The notes beneath the pieces are model-generated. The model saw nothing but the letters and a program-made list of their open reading frames with translations. It did not search any database and was not told where the DNA came from. The translations under genes and the position numbers were made by a program. A DNA stretch of 64,000 nucleotides, taken from the NCBI RefSeq assembly GCF_002958735.1, contig NZ_PPGH01000018.1, positions 62,001 to 126,000 on the forward strand, in the 5' to 3' direction. The stretch is from Chromatium okenii (lineage in GTDB: Bacteria; Pseudomonadota; Gammaproteobacteria; Chromatiales; Chromatiaceae). Below are positions 47,636 to 58,698 of this stretch, piece after piece (the stretch's first letter is position 1; each line of letters begins with the position of its first letter).

Positions 47636-47711
47636 ATTGTTCTCAATGCCGTTTATGATCATTGCCCCAGCAGTTTCCAATTGAGGAATAGTTGATGAAT
47701 CCCTGAATAAC

Positions 47712-49667
47712 ATGAAAATTTCGCACCGCCTGTATTTAATCACCGGCATTGTCATTGTCTCCAGTTTAGCAATTTATTTAATGCTAATGTTATTACTGCG
47801 CGGATTGGAACAAACCAACATGGGAGTATTTGACCATGAAGCGAAAGCACACATTTTCACGCAAACGATTACTGCTGAATTAAATATGGTGAGTCGCTTG
47901 TCGCGTAACATCATGTTGGGCGGAGATTTTGAGAAAAATCTGGCAGACATTCGGGCAATGGAAACTACCATTCGCACCAATTTTGATGCGCTGCCTGCGC
48001 GCTCACCAGCGCAGAAGAACAGCGGTTAGCTGAATCAAGTCGCAAAAGTACGCTGGAATTTGTCAGTATTGTATTGTCAATGGTTGAAGACATGCGGGCA
48101 TTACCTGCCGCCGAGCGACATACTTTATTTGAACGCTATGAACGTGATGCGACGCCGCCAGCGCAGGAATCGCGCAAGTATTTTGGCGAGTTAACCGGCT
48201 TACGAGCTTAATTATCAGTCTGCCGCTATTCACGCAAAACAGCAGTTTGATCATTTAACCACGCTGCTTAATTTCAGCATTCCGCTGTATATTTTTGTAT
48301 TAAGTGTCATTTTGCTTTCCATTGCGCAATCCATTACCAAACCGCTCAATCAATTGATCATAGCCATGACCGAATTGAGTAAAGGCGAGGGTAATTTGAG
48401 TCAACGCTTGCGTATTACGGGGCGGCACGAATTGGCGCAAATGGCACAGGTTTTTAATAATTTTACCCAGAGTATTCAGCACTTAATTGGGCAAATGCAC
48501 CATCACAGTTCTCATGCGGTGAGTGCGCTTTTCATTTGGAAGTTGATTCAGAAGAAACGCTCAAACATGTCGGGCAAGCCGCCGATCAAATGGCGGCAGT
48601 CGCTACTGCCAGCGAGCAGATGACTGCGACTACCGATGCCATTGCGCAAAGTTGCAGTCATGCTGCCGAACAAGCGCATGAAGCCAGCAAACTCGCCGAA
48701 CAGGGCGCAGAAGTGGTGCAACGCACCATTGCCACCATGCAAACCATGACGCAGATGGTGAAATCGGCATCAGAAATTGTGCAAGACCTCGGTACACGCT
48801 CCGATCAAATTGATGCAATCGTGGGTGCAATTAAAGCAATTGCCAATCAAACCAATTTGTTGGCGTTAAACGCTGCGATTGAAGCTGCCCGCGCTGGTGA
48901 GCAAGGTCGCGGTTTTGCGGTGGTGGCAACCGAAGTGCGGGCGCTTGCTGAACGCACCAATCAGGCGACCCGCGAAATCAGCGAGATGATTCAAGGTATT
49001 CAGCAGGAAACCACTAAAGCAGTGATTTCAATGAGTAAAAGTGTTACTGAAGCCGAGCAGGGTTCCAGTGAGGCGATACGCTCTGGCGATGCGCTGGCGG
49101 ATATTTTGAGCAGCGCCAATGTGGTTAATTTGGAAATTGATCAAATTGCCACTGCGGCCGAGCAGCTTGCTGCTACAATAATGAAGTTGCCAATAACATC
49201 CTGCGCATTAGTGAAGTGACGCAGGTTTCCCGCGATCAATCTAAACGTACTGAAGCGACGGTGGGCGGGATGATGGAGACTTTTCAGCATTACAAGCATC
49301 GCTCGGTCAATTCAAAAATGACGATGATTTGAATTGCATCATTCATAAAGCGAAGGTTGCGCATCTGGTGTTTATTCGCAAAATCAAACAGCAATTGCGC
49401 AGCACTGCGCTCGCCGATCCCAACGCGCTGCCGACACATCACACCTGCAATTTTGGCAAGTGGTATCACGGCGCAGGACTGGAATGTTTCCCTAATAGCG
49501 CCCCATTCCGCGAAATCGACGTTCATCATAAACAGGTGCATGAGCTGGCAAAACAAGCACTTACCGCGCATAACGCCGAGCAGCACCGTCAAGCCGATCA
49601 GCATTATCACGCGATGGTGAACGCTTCGGATCGGTTGCAAGTGCTATTGGATCAATTAGACCGATGA
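47712..49667 (+). CDS. methyl-accepting chemotaxis protein with C-terminal zinc-binding (CZB) domain, many frameshifts
   Basis: Chemoreceptor. N-terminal membrane segment [20 protein letters not shown], periplasmic helical sensor, second membrane segment [23 protein letters not shown], signalling domain with [20 protein letters not shown] and [20 protein letters not shown]. It ends with a CZB domain: [31 protein letters not shown] and [16 protein letters not shown], which carry the His and Cys zinc ligands. Frame changes near 48005, 48205, 48525, 49185 and 49320 must be bridged. CZB domains sense zinc or oxidants such as hypochlorite in other bacteria. The stop overlaps the waaA start. Confidence 0.82.
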
Positions 49668-50962
49668 GCGTGCACCGTTATTACACTTGGTTAATGCGCT
49701 TGGCGCTGCCGCTCGCGCTGGCGCGTTTGTATTGGCGCAGTCTGCGCACTCCGGCATATCGCGCCCGCATCGGCGAACGGCTGGCGTGGTCATCAGCGCC
49801 AGCGCCGCGAGCAGAAATTTGGATTCATGCCGTGTCGGTCGGCGAAGTACAGGCAGCCGCGCCGCTGGTGCGTCATCTGCTGGCGCGGATTCCAGCGCGG
49901 CGCATCTTGGTGACGACGACCACGCCAACCGGCGCGGATCGGGTGCGCGAACTGTTTGGCGACGACGTGACGCAACATTATTTACCCTTTGATTTACCGA
50001 GCATCGTGGGGCGTTTTCTCACGCAGGCGCAGCCGCAATGCTTGATCGTGATGGAAACGGAAATCTGGCCGAATCTGCTCGCTGCTTGCGCCGAGCGCGG
50101 CATTCCGACTGTGCTGGCAAATGCACGGTTGTCGGCACAATCGGCGCGAGGTTATGCGCGATTGCCGCAGTTGACGCGCTCCACGCTGGCGCATTTCACC
50201 GCAATTGCCGCGCAAACTGCTGCCGATGCCGAGCGATTTATTGCGCTGGGCGCGAATCCAGCGCGAGTGACGGTCACGGGCAATCTCAAATTTGAGCAGC
50301 GCCCAGCGCCCGATGTGCAGCAGCGAGCGGCAGCGGTGCGCGAGAGTTGGGGCGGCGCGGCGCGTCCGGTCTGGGTGGCAGCGAGTACGCATGAGGGCGA
50401 GGAAGTGCAGTTATTGGCGGTGCATCAGCAGTTGCGGGCGCAAGTGCCAAACGCGCTGCTGGTGTTGGTTCCGCGTCATCCTGAACGTTTTGAACGGGTT
50501 GCCGCGTTGATTGCCCGCCAGAATTGGTCACTGGTGCGGCGGAGTGCGGCGCGGAATTGCGATTTGGCAACGGCGGTGTTTCTTGGTGACAGCATGGGCG
50601 AATTGCCGTTACTGCTGGCGGCGGGAGATGTGGCGTTTATCGGCGGGAGTTTGGTTGCAGTCGGCGGTCACAATCCGCTGGAAGCTGCAGCGGTTGCCGT
50701 ACCGGTGATTGTCGGGCCGCACACGTTTAATTTTGCGGCGATGACGGAATGGCTGATTGGTGCTGGCGCGGCAGTGCAAATGAATGACGTTGCGGCGCTG
50801 GCGGAACAGTTGCAGCAGTGGCTGACAAATGCAGCGTTACGGGCGGAAATTGGCAAACGCGGGCAGCGCGTGGTGGAAGAACATCGTGGGGCGCTGGCGC
50901 GGTTGGTGGAAGTGCTGGATGCAGTGACGGCGCCATGCGCCGCCGCGAACCTGATGAATTAA
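49664..50962 (+). CDS. waaA: Kdo transferase
   Basis: Transfers 3-deoxy-manno-octulosonate from CMP-Kdo to lipid A precursors. Membrane-associated GT30/GT-B enzyme of 432 residues. N-terminal hydrophobic region [60 protein letters not shown], and in the C-terminal half [20 protein letters not shown] and [18 protein letters not shown]. The ATG overlaps the chemoreceptor stop by 4 bases. Together with hldE it indicates a heptose-containing LPS core. Confidence 0.95.
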   Translation: MSVHRYYTWLMRLALPLALARLYWRSLRTPAYRARIGERLAWSSAPAPRAEIWIHAVSVGEVQAAAPLVRHLLARIPARRILVTTTTPTGADRVRELFGDDVTQHYLPFDLPSIVGRFLTQAQPQCLIVMETEIWPNLLAACAERGIPTVLANARLSAQSARGYARLPQLTRSTLAHFTAIAAQTAADAERFIALGANPARVTVTGNLKFEQRPAPDVQQRAAAVRESWGGAARPVWVAASTHEGEEVQLLAVHQQLRAQVPNALLVLVPRHPERFERVAALIARQNWSLVRRSAARNCDLATAVFLGDSMGELPLLLAAGDVAFIGGSLVAVGGHNPLEAAAVAVPVIVGPHTFNFAAMTEWLIGAGAAVQMNDVAALAEQLQQWLTNAALRAEIGKRGQRVVEEHRGALARLVEVLDAVTAPCAAANLMN

Positions 50963-51447
50963 GCGAGAATTTCCGCTTTCTCAATCACCACATCCTGCTT
51001 GGGCACGTCCTGATGACCTTTGCGGCTGCCGGTATCCACACCTTTGATTGTATTGACGTTATCCATGCCTTCAACCACGCGCCCAAACACGCAATAACCC
51101 CAGCCATCCTGCCCGGGATAATCCAGAAAGCTGTTGTTCGCCACGTTGATGAAAAACTGCGAGCTGGCCGAATGCGGGTCGGGCGTCCGCGCCATCGCCA
51201 GCGTACCAGTTTGATTTTTCAGCCCATTTTTCGCTTCATTCTGAATTGGGCTGCGCGTTGCCTTTTCAGTGAAATCCGCCGTCATCCCACCGCCCTGCAC
51301 CATGAAACCGTCAATCACGCGGTGAAAAATCGTGCCGTCGTAATGCCCATCGCGGACGTATTGCTCAAAATTGGCGCAGGTCAACGGCGCTTTTTCAGTG
51401 TCGAGTTCAATCACAATGTCGCCGTAATTGGTAGTCAGTTTAATCAT
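50959..51447 (-). CDS. ppiB: peptidyl-prolyl cis-trans isomerase, cyclophilin type
   Basis: 162-residue cytosolic cyclophilin (no signal peptide). [20 protein letters not shown] at the start, active-site [15 protein letters not shown] near residue 41, and [16 protein letters not shown] near 106. It ends AEILA, overlapping the end of waaA by four bases in a convergent arrangement. The btuF gene begins its end 9 bases upstream on the same strand, so a shared transcript is possible. Confidence 0.95.
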   Translation of the reverse strand: MIKLTTNYGDIVIELDTEKAPLTCANFEQYVRDGHYDGTIFHRVIDGFMVQGGGMTADFTEKATRSPIQNEAKNGLKNQTGTLAMARTPDPHSASSQFFINVANNSFLDYPGQDGWGYCVFGRVVEGMDNVNTIKGVDTGSRKGHQDVPKQDVVIEKAEILA

Positions 51448-51456
51448 GGGTTTATC

Positions 51457-52338
51457 TCAATTGTGGGTGAAAAGAAGCGGCGCATGGTACGGACTTGGCG
51501 GTGAATTGTCAGTTTCAATTGGCGCGAGCCGGTCGATTTGCGCGGCAATCTGTTCGGCAGCGTCCACCAATTCCAAACCGCCACAACCCCACGCATTGCC
51601 CGGCACTCGGAGTGTCGGCAGTCGCGCCAGCAGCGTTTGGAATAGCGGATGCCGCCCGTAAGCCGCAGCGGTGAGTGATTGATTCTGCTCGAAATAACCG
51701 AGTAGCAGCACGTCCGGCGGCGTTTGCACCAACTGCTCCAGCGGAAACCGACTCCAACCCGAACGACGCGCCGCAGCGTTGCGCAGATGCAGCCGCTGCA
51801 ACACGTCATCAACATAAGTTTTCGCGCCAGCCGTCCCGCCATTTGGTCGCAAATACAACACGTTATATGCAGGTCGAGCAGCTATTGCCAGCGCCTCCAT
51901 CCGTTGCGCAATCGCAGCAATTTTGGCCTCAGTTTCCGCACCGCGTCCCAGCCGAGCGGCAAGTTGCCGCGCCGCGTTGAGCGCATCGTCCCAATGTTTC
52001 GGATACGGCAGCGCAATCACTTCAATTCCTTGATTTGCCAATAGTTCCGCATGACGCCGCCCCGTCCAACCACTGTACACCAGCGCGATATTCGGTTTAA
52101 GCGCCAACATTTCCTCCACGCTGCCGCGATTCGTCGGATAACGCGCAGCAGTGGCGGCGAGCGGCGAAAGTTGCGGATTGTGGCTGGCGCGAGACACCGA
52201 AATAATTTGCGCTGGATCAGCAATTTGCAGCAATAACAAATCAGCACATAAATTGGTGCTAGCAACCGTTGGCAATGAATCTGCCAACGTCGATAACGTC
52301 AATAACAATAGGCTGATGAATACACCAATCTGCTGCAT
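51457..52338 (-). CDS. btuF: BtuF-like cobalamin/metal-chelate ABC transporter binding protein
   Basis: 293-residue periplasmic binding protein. The signal peptide MQQIGVFISLLLLTLSTLAD is followed by PTVASTNLCADLLLLQIADP, ISVSRASHNPQLSPL and MLALKPNIALVYSGWTGRRH of the BtuF/FepB class III fold. The context (cobU, metH, cobQ) suggests cobalamin or cobinamide as ligand. The start ATG overlaps the cobU stop (TAATG), so the two are coupled. No permease or ATPase gene is nearby. Confidence 0.8.
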   Translation of the reverse strand: MQQIGVFISLLLLTLSTLADSLPTVASTNLCADLLLLQIADPAQIISVSRASHNPQLSPLAATAARYPTNRGSVEEMLALKPNIALVYSGWTGRRHAELLANQGIEVIALPYPKHWDDALNAARQLAARLGRGAETEAKIAAIAQRMEALAIAARPAYNVLYLRPNGGTAGAKTYVDDVLQRLHLRNAAARRSGWSRFPLEQLVQTPPDVLLLGYFEQNQSLTAAAYGRHPLFQTLLARLPTLRVPGNAWGCGGLELVDAAEQIAAQIDRLAPIETDNSPPSPYHAPLLFTHN

Positions 52339-52868
52339 TATTCAATCCGCACACCCAAACGATTTAATTCCAACGCATAACCGCCAGTCACCAAATAGGT
52401 CGCTGCGCATTGCCCGCCGAGATGACGAATTAATCCACCCAAACGATCACGAAATAACCGCCCCATCGGATATGCGGGAATGACACCCCAGCCGGTTTCT
52501 TCGGCAACAAAAATAATTAACGCGGGATGCGTTTTCAATTGTTCAAACAATTGCGTAACCTGAAATTGCCAATCCGCGTCATTCAGTTCAATTAAATTCG
52601 CCGTCCAAGTGCCGAGTGAATCAACCAATAGACAATACTGCGCATTTTGATAAGCGGCAAGCGTTGCCGACAATTCAATTGGAGCGCAAACCGTTGCCCA
52701 TGTTGCCGGACGTCGGGTGCGATGGGCAGCAATTCGTGCTGTCCATTCTGCATCATCGGCATTTTCAAGTGCGGTTGCGCAATAAATCACTTGCCGTTGT
52801 GATTCATGCGCTAACCTTTCCGCCCATTCACTTTTACCACTCCGCGCTGGACCAGTAATTAGAATCGT
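52338..52868 (-). CDS. cobU: adenosylcobinamide kinase / guanylyltransferase, start unclear
   Basis: Phosphorylates adenosylcobinamide and transfers GMP to it in assembly of the lower ligand (CobU/CobP). The P-loop ILITGPARSGKSEWAERLAH lies at the very N-terminus, then VIYCATALENADDAEWTARI, HRTRRPATWATVCAPIEL and LVDSLGTWTANLI, with VAEETGWGVIPAYPMGRLFR and a final LGGQCAATYLVTGGYALELN. No ATG, GTG or TTG exists in frame before the P-loop; upstream is a C/G-rich repeat. Either translation starts at a non-standard codon (for example ATT at 52865), or the TTG in the repeat is used after a one-base correction of a G-run. Confidence 0.85.
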   Translation of the reverse strand, partial: TILITGPARSGKSEWAERLAHESQRQVIYCATALENADDAEWTARIAAHRTRRPATWATVCAPIELSATLAAYQNAQYCLLVDSLGTWTANLIELNDADWQFQVTQLFEQLKTHPALIIFVAEETGWGVIPAYPMGRLFRDRLGGLIRHLGGQCAATYLVTGGYALELNRLGVRIE

Positions 52869-52872
52869 TGAG

Positions 52873-52964
52873 AAATCCCCCCAACCCCCTTTTCCAAAGG
52901 GGGGCTTTTTAATACGGAGAGACTTTCTTGCTCCCCCTTTGGCAAAGGGGGCTGGGGGGATTTA
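52873..52964. repeat. paired C/G-rich palindromic repeats between metH and cobU
   Basis: Two inverted units. The left is about 52873-52905 (AAATCCCCCCAACCCCC then TTCCAAAGGGGGGC). The right is about 52930-52964 (GCTCCCCCTTTGGCAAAGGG then GGCTGGGGGGATTTA). The outer end of the right unit contributes the metH stop codon TAA. Same arrangement as inside cobD. Confidence 0.82.
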
Positions 52965-55900
52965 TTCATAACCCAATACTGGCGCTAACCATCGTTCTGC
53001 CTCTGCCAGCGTCATTCCTTTACGCTTGGCGTAATCTTCAACTTGATCTTTTTGAATTTTACCCGTACCAAAATAGCGGGCTTGCGGATGTGAAAAATAC
53101 CAACCGGAAACGGCAGCAGTTGGCAACATGGCGAAGTTTTCAGTGAGTTGCAAACCAATTCGCCGCTCCGGTTCTAATAATTGCCACAACGTCCCTTTTT
53201 CAGTGTGATCGGGACAGGCTGCATAACCCGGTGCGGGACGAATGCCTTGATATTGTTCGGCAATCAATTCTGCATTATTAAGCGCCTCATTAGGCGCATA
53301 ACCCCAATAATGCGTTCTAATCAATTGATGCAGCCGTTCCGCAAATGCTTCCGCTAAACGATCCGCCAGCGCCTTTAACATAATGGCGTTGTAATCATCG
53401 TGATCGGCTTCAAAACGCGCTAAATGCGCGTCAATACCGATGCCAGTGGTTAATGCAAACGCACCAAGATAATCGCGCTGCTGCGCTTCAAGCGGTGCAA
53501 TAAAATCACTTAAACAGAGATTGAATTGACTACGTTCGGCGCTGCGCAACATTTGCTGACGTAAATGATGCAATCGCGTTAATTCGGTTTGGCGCGTGTC
53601 ATCGGTATAGAGCGCAAGATCATCATCGGCAACACGATTGGCGGGGAAAAACCCAAAAACACAACGCGCCGTTAGCCAGCGTTCATTCACTAATTGCGCT
53701 AAAAAGGTTTGCGCATCTGCAAATAATGCCCGCGCTTCTGTACCGACGATTTCATCATCCAGAATAGCAGGGAATTTCCCCGCCAATTCCCACGCATTAA
53801 AAAACGGCAGCCAATCAATGCAATCCACCAATTCAGTGAGCGGGAAATCTTCAATCACACCAATCACGCGGTCGCCGTCGCGTTCAATCTGTAAATTAAA
53901 TCCAGCGTCATTAGTCAATTCCGGCGTGAGCATTGCCGGACGCGGTGGTTGCTCATTCGCCCAATCAATCCGCGTCCGATTGGCGCGAGCATCCGCAATT
54001 AACATCGCTTTGCGCGTATTATCTTTGCTTTCACGCGCAGCGCGAATTGCCGCGTATTCTGTATTGATTGCGGCAATGTAATCGCCGCGCATTTCATCAC
54101 TGAGTAATTTAGACGCAACGCCAACTGCCCGCGACGCATCTGGCACATAAATCACGGGCGCAGTGCGTTGCGGCGCAATTTTTAATGCGGTGTGTAATTT
54201 AGAAGTCGTCGCACCGCCAATTAACAGCGGAATATCCAAACCTTGTCGTGGCATTTCTTGCGCAACATGCACCATTTCTTCTAATGACGGCGTAATCAAT
54301 CCCGATAAACCAATAATATCGACCTGCTCCTCAAGCGCCCGTTGAAAAATAGTTTCTGCGGAAACCATCACGCCAAGATCAATCACTTCATAATTATTGC
54401 ATTGCAAAACAACGCCAACGATATTTTTACCAATATCATGCACATCGCCTTTTACGGTTGCCATTAAAATGCGTCCGTTATTTTTCGCCATATCACCAGC
54501 AGCAGCTTTTTCCGCTTCTAAATACGGAAATAAATAAGCAACCGCTTTTTTCATCACTCGCGCTGATTTCACCACCTGCGGTAAAAACATCTTGCCTGCG
54601 CCGAATAGATCGCCGACATAATTCATGCCCGCCATTAACGGCCCTTCAATCACCAGCAATGGTCGTCCTAATAATTGCCGCGCTGCTTCTGTATCTTCAT
54701 CAATGTAATCAGTGATGCCTTTAACGAGAGAATGGGTTAAGCGTTTTTCAATTGGCCAACTGCGCCATTCTTGTTCTTCTGGACGCACTTCGGCAGTGCC
54801 ATCTCCTTGATAACGCGGTGCAATATCCAATAACCGTTCAGTGCTATCAGCGCGACGATTGAGAATCACGTCCTCAACTGCATCGCGTAATTCAGCAGAT
54901 AAATCATCATAAATGGCTAATTGACCGGCATTAACAATACCCATATCCATGCCAGCACGAATGGCGTGATAGAGGAATACAGCGTGAATTGCTTCGCGTA
55001 CTGGGTTATTGCCACGAAATGAAAACGAGACATTGGAAACGCCGCCGGAGATTTTGGCATGAGGCAAGCTGCGTTTAATTTCACGAGTGGCTTCAATGAA
55101 ATCGACTGCATAATTGTTATGCTCTTCAATTCCGGTAGCGACCGCAAAGATATTCGGATCAAAAATAATATCTTCTGCCGGAAAACCAACTTGTTCCGTC
55201 AAAAGCCGATAAGCGCGAGTGCAAATTTCAATTTTGCGGGCTTGCGTATCCGCTTGCCCAACTTCATCAAATGCCATCACGATCACTGCTGCGCCATAAC
55301 GCCGACATAATCGCGCTTGCTGTAAAAACTTTGCTTCACCTTCTTTCATTGAAATTGAGTTGACGATGGACTTGCCTTGAACACATTTCAATCCGGTTTC
55401 AATCACTTCCCATTTTGAGGAATCAATCATCACCGGTACGCGAGCAATTTCTGGTTCCGCAGCCACTAAATTGAGAAACCGCCGCATCGCCGCAACTGCA
55501 TCAAGCAGCCCTTCATCCATATTCACATCAATGACTTGTGCGCCGTTTTCAACTTGCTCTTGCGCCACACTCAATGCGGTATCGTAATCACCGTCTTTAA
55601 TTAACCGCTTAAAGCGTGCCGAGCCAGTAACATTGGTGCGTTCACCGATATTCACAAACAGCGATTCTGCACCGATATTAAATGGTTCCAACCCCGATAA
55701 CCGACACGCTGGCGCGATATTTGGACGCTGGCGCGGTGGCATTCCAGCAACCGCCTGAGCCATTGCGCGAATATGATCGGGCGTCGTGCCGCAACAGCCG
55801 CCGATGATATTAAGAAAACCACTTTGCGCCCAATTCGCAACTTCAGTTGCCATTTGTTCAGGACTGAGATCATAACCGCCAAGTTCATTCGGTAATCCGG

Positions 55901-56717
55901 CATTAGGATGTGCAGAAACCATGCAGTCGGCAATTCGTGCTAATTCCTGTACATAGGGGCGCAATTCATACGGACCGAGAGCGCAATTTAAGCCAATGCT
56001 AATTGGATCAGCATGGCGCAGCGAATTGAAAAATGCTTCAGTCGTTTGACCTGTTAATGTGCGCCCGGATTGATCGGTAATTGTCCCAGACAGCATGATT
56101 GGATATTCAATCCCATCTTCATCAAAAACTTGGCGCACTGCAAATACGGCCGCTTTTGCATTCAAGGTGTCGAAAATGGTTTCAATTAAAATGATGTCTG
56201 CGCCACCCACAATTAAACCGCGAGTTGATTCGGTATAAGCCGCAACCAGCGTATCAAAATCAACATTGCGATGACCAGGATCATTTACATCGGGTGAAAT
56301 AGATGCAGTGCGATTGGTGGGGCCGAGAACGCCAGCAACAAAACGTGGTTTATCTGGTGTTGAATACGCATCTGCAGATTCTCGCGCTAATCGCGCCGCT
56401 GCCACGTTGATTTCATAAGATAACGCTTCCATGCCGTAATCAGCCATTGCAATGCGCGTGGCATTGAAGCTGTTAGTTTCAATAATATCTGCGCCCGCTT
56501 CTAAATAAGCGCGATGAATTCCAGCAATCACATCGGGGCGCGTTAAGACCAATAAATCGTTATTGCCTTTTACATCGCTCGGCCAGTCCGCAAACCGTGC
56601 GCCGCGATAATCTGCTTCGGTTAAACTGTGACGCTGAATCATAGTGCCCATTGCACCATCCAGAATTAAAATTGTTTGCGCAAGGCGATTTTTTAAGCGT
56701 GAGGTTGAATTAAGCAT
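52962..56717 (-). CDS. metH: cobalamin-dependent methionine synthase
   Basis: 1,251 residues, full length. Homocysteine-binding domain (residues about 15-330) with zinc ligands in LNCALGP and [13 protein letters not shown]. Pterin domain (about 360-620, [19 protein letters not shown]). B12 domain with the cobalt-ligand motif [20 protein letters not shown] near residue 760. C-terminal reactivation domain with [20 protein letters not shown] and [20 protein letters not shown]. An AAGGA site precedes the ATG. The frame is intact over 3.7 kb. It overlaps the upstream Cys-rich gene by 8 bases and is followed by cobU, placing a B12 user inside a B12-synthesis operon. Confidence 0.97.
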   Translation of the reverse strand: MLNSTSRLKNRLAQTILILDGAMGTMIQRHSLTEADYRGARFADWPSDVKGNNDLLVLTRPDVIAGIHRAYLEAGADIIETNSFNATRIAMADYGMEALSYEINVAAARLARESADAYSTPDKPRFVAGVLGPTNRTASISPDVNDPGHRNVDFDTLVAAYTESTRGLIVGGADIILIETIFDTLNAKAAVFAVRQVFDEDGIEYPIMLSGTITDQSGRTLTGQTTEAFFNSLRHADPISIGLNCALGPYELRPYVQELARIADCMVSAHPNAGLPNELGGYDLSPEQMATEVANWAQSGFLNIIGGCCGTTPDHIRAMAQAVAGMPPRQRPNIAPACRLSGLEPFNIGAESLFVNIGERTNVTGSARFKRLIKDGDYDTALSVAQEQVENGAQVIDVNMDEGLLDAVAAMRRFLNLVAAEPEIARVPVMIDSSKWEVIETGLKCVQGKSIVNSISMKEGEAKFLQQARLCRRYGAAVIVMAFDEVGQADTQARKIEICTRAYRLLTEQVGFPAEDIIFDPNIFAVATGIEEHNNYAVDFIEATREIKRSLPHAKISGGVSNVSFSFRGNNPVREAIHAVFLYHAIRAGMDMGIVNAGQLAIYDDLSAELRDAVEDVILNRRADSTERLLDIAPRYQGDGTAEVRPEEQEWRSWPIEKRLTHSLVKGITDYIDEDTEAARQLLGRPLLVIEGPLMAGMNYVGDLFGAGKMFLPQVVKSARVMKKAVAYLFPYLEAEKAAAGDMAKNNGRILMATVKGDVHDIGKNIVGVVLQCNNYEVIDLGVMVSAETIFQRALEEQVDIIGLSGLITPSLEEMVHVAQEMPRQGLDIPLLIGGATTSKLHTALKIAPQRTAPVIYVPDASRAVGVASKLLSDEMRGDYIAAINTEYAAIRAARESKDNTRKAMLIADARANRTRIDWANEQPPRPAMLTPELTNDAGFNLQIERDGDRVIGVIEDFPLTELVDCIDWLPFFNAWELAGKFPAILDDEIVGTEARALFADAQTFLAQLVNERWLTARCVFGFFPANRVADDDLALYTDDTRQTELTRLHHLRQQMLRSAERSQFNLCLSDFIAPLEAQQRDYLGAFALTTGIGIDAHLARFEADHDDYNAIMLKALADRLAEAFAERLHQLIRTHYWGYAPNEALNNAELIAEQYQGIRPAPGYAACPDHTEKGTLWQLLEPERRIGLQLTENFAMLPTAAVSGWYFSHPQARYFGTGKIQKDQVEDYAKRKGMTLAEAERWLAPVLGYE

Positions 56718-57006
56718 TATGAGTATCCTTAAATTGATCTGTTGACCACAGCGTCGGTTGTTCTAACCACTTTTGAATGAACTGCCATGATGCCGCATAA
56801 CCATCATGCGGCAAGCGGCACTGAGAACAATCTTTGCGCGGTTGACCATGACGATCAATCAACATTGAATAAGTGCCGGGGCAATTGTAAGCATATAACG
56901 GGCAATAGCAGAATAAGCAGTTAAATTCTCGGTGAATACCGCTGTGACAGGGATAAAATGCACAGGCGGTATTGGTAAATCCTTGGAAAGATGCAGCGAC
57001 ATTCAT
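56710..57006 (-). CDS. cysteine-rich small domain protein
   Basis: 98 residues with a dense Cys/His pattern: [20 protein letters not shown], then [15 protein letters not shown] and [12 protein letters not shown]. This matches the 'cysteine-rich small domain' family often encoded beside cobalamin genes, probably a metal-binding (zinc, cobalt or Fe-S) protein. It lies 3 bases after cobQ and overlaps metH, so it is firmly inside the operon. A role in cobalt handling is inferred only from context. Confidence 0.85.
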   Translation of the reverse strand: MNVAASFQGFTNTACAFYPCHSGIHREFNCLFCYCPLYAYNCPGTYSMLIDRHGQPRKDCSQCRLPHDGYAASWQFIQKWLEQPTLWSTDQFKDTHNA

Positions 57007-57009
57007 TAT

Positions 57010-58578
57010 TCATTTTGCCAGCGCCAGCAACGCATCTAAATCTAAACAGCTTTCAACGTGATCGGCGAGCGCATTTAATGCAGATTCAATTCGCGCTTCA
57101 AAATCAATTTGCGCCGCTTGCACGCCAACCTGCGCTAGCCAATGCGCCCGAAACGCATCCGCGCCGAAAATGCCGTGTACATAACCGCCCATCACGCGCC
57201 CGTCCGCCGTCATCGCGCCTTCCGCTCGTATGTCGCCCGCGCCGTCATCCAGCAGCAACCAAGGTCGCGCCAGCCCCGCGCCAGTCGTCCGCCCCATGTG
57301 CATTTCATAGCCTGTGACGCGGCAGCCACTCTGTTGTTCTTGCGCCACAATTTCAATCAGGCGTTTATCGCCGCTGATCTCGGTTTCAAGGTCAAGCAGT
57401 CCCAAACCGGCGGTCTCGCCCGGCACACCTTCGATGCCCAGCGGATCGCGCACGACGCGCCCAAGCATTTGAAATCCCGCACATAATCCGACCACGCGCC
57501 CGCCGCGCCGAACGTGTGCAAGGATGTCGATGTCCCAACCTTCGCGCCGCAGCACCTCCAAATCAGCGCGGGTCGCTTTCGAGCCGGGCAAAATCACGAC
57601 ATCGGTATTTGCCGGCAGCGGTTCGCCGGAGTTGAGCCAGCGCAGATTGACGCTCGGCTCGGCGGCCAGCGGGTCCATGTCGTCAAAATTGGCGACCCGC
57701 GACAGGCGTGGAATCACGATATTTAAGGTGCCGCCGCTGGTTTCCGCCGGTCGTTCCAGCGCCAGCGAATCCTCCGCTGGCAGTCGCGCCGCGCCTTCAA
57801 ACCAGCGCACCATGCCCAAAAATGGCCAGTTGGTGTGCGCAGTAATCGTCGCGCAGGCCGGTTCAAACAGCGAAAAATCGCCGCGAAATTTGTTGACGAT
57901 GTAGCCGACCACGCGGTCACGATCCGCTTGATCGAGCAGCAGCCACGTGCCGACTAATGACGCCATCGTGCCGCCTTTGTCCAAATCGCCGAGCACGATG
58001 ACCGGCACCTTGGCGCGTTCGGCAAAGTGCATGTTGGTAATGTCGCAGTGGCGTAAATACACCTCCGCGCCGCTGCCCGCGCCCTCCACCAACACCAAAT
58101 CGGCCTCGGCACAGAGGCGCTCGAAACTGTCCAACACCGCTGGCATCAAGCCTTGGCGCATTTCGTGATAGACCCGCGCTGGACAATTGCCGAGCGAGCG
58201 TCCGCGCAACACGACCTGCGAACCGACGTTGCTTTGTGGTTTTAATAATACGGGGTTCATGTGAATTGATGGCGCGACGCCACAAGCGCGAGCCTGCAAC
58301 GCCTGCGCACGACCGATTTCACCGCGTGGTTGCTCGCCAGCAACATCTGCTGGCGCATCACCGTCCGCCGTTACTGCCGCGTTATTGCTCATGTTTTGCG
58401 CTTTGAACGGTCGCACCACCAGCCCGCGTCGCGTGTACGCCCGACATAATCCCGCGACAAACAAGCTCTTACCGACATCAGAGGCCGTGCCCTGAATCAT
58501 CAAAGTACGGGCGCGACGCGGGCCGTGTGCGAGCAACGGCGGCAAAATCAACGTGATTGGCGGTGCAGAATCGGTCAT
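57010..58578 (-). CDS. cobQ: cobyric acid synthase
   Basis: Amidates four side chains of adenosylcobyrinate a,c-diamide, using glutamine and ATP. N-terminal dethiobiotin-synthetase-like domain with P-loop LMIQGTASDVGKSLFVAGLC and RPFKAQNMSNNAAV, ALQARACGVAPSIHMNPVLL. C-terminal class I glutaminase domain with the nucleophile in VVGLCAGFQMLGR (Cys present) and GYVHGIFGADAFRAHW. 522 residues, slightly longer than usual through an extra stretch near residue 75 (GDAPADVAGEQPRG). First gene of the minus-strand B12 operon. Confidence 0.95.
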   Translation of the reverse strand: MTDSAPPITLILPPLLAHGPRRARTLMIQGTASDVGKSLFVAGLCRAYTRRGLVVRPFKAQNMSNNAAVTADGDAPADVAGEQPRGEIGRAQALQARACGVAPSIHMNPVLLKPQSNVGSQVVLRGRSLGNCPARVYHEMRQGLMPAVLDSFERLCAEADLVLVEGAGSGAEVYLRHCDITNMHFAERAKVPVIVLGDLDKGGTMASLVGTWLLLDQADRDRVVGYIVNKFRGDFSLFEPACATITAHTNWPFLGMVRWFEGAARLPAEDSLALERPAETSGGTLNIVIPRLSRVANFDDMDPLAAEPSVNLRWLNSGEPLPANTDVVILPGSKATRADLEVLRREGWDIDILAHVRRGGRVVGLCAGFQMLGRVVRDPLGIEGVPGETAGLGLLDLETEISGDKRLIEIVAQEQQSGCRVTGYEMHMGRTTGAGLARPWLLLDDGAGDIRAEGAMTADGRVMGGYVHGIFGADAFRAHWLAQVGVQAAQIDFEARIESALNALADHVESCLDLDALLALAK

Positions 58579-58603
58579 GCGTTAATTCTCAGAAAATCAA
58601 TAG

Positions 58604-58645
58604 AAAAAGCCTGCATCAAAACCGCAGTTGCGGTAAATGCAGGCT
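58604..58645 (-). terminator. intrinsic terminator of bchE
   Basis: On the minus strand AGCCTGCAT (58645-58637) pairs with ATGCAGGCT (58616-58608), followed by five T. An inner ACCGCAACTGCGGT hairpin strengthens it. It separates bchE from the cobQ operon. Confidence 0.85.
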
Positions 58646-58698
58646 CAGAGTTCACCGCGGCACTTCCGGCAACACCACCGGCAGCGCCCACATCAAAA

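Noticed and set aside
50818-51504. 228-residue plus-strand protein over the waaA end and ppiB
   Set aside because: It is antisense to the well-supported cyclophilin gene and has no family features.
56718-57010. Cobalamin riboswitch upstream of metH
   Set aside because: The space is filled by the Cys-rich gene and no B12-box-like sequence was seen. The region before cobQ and the bchE/cobF gap also lack a recognisable one.
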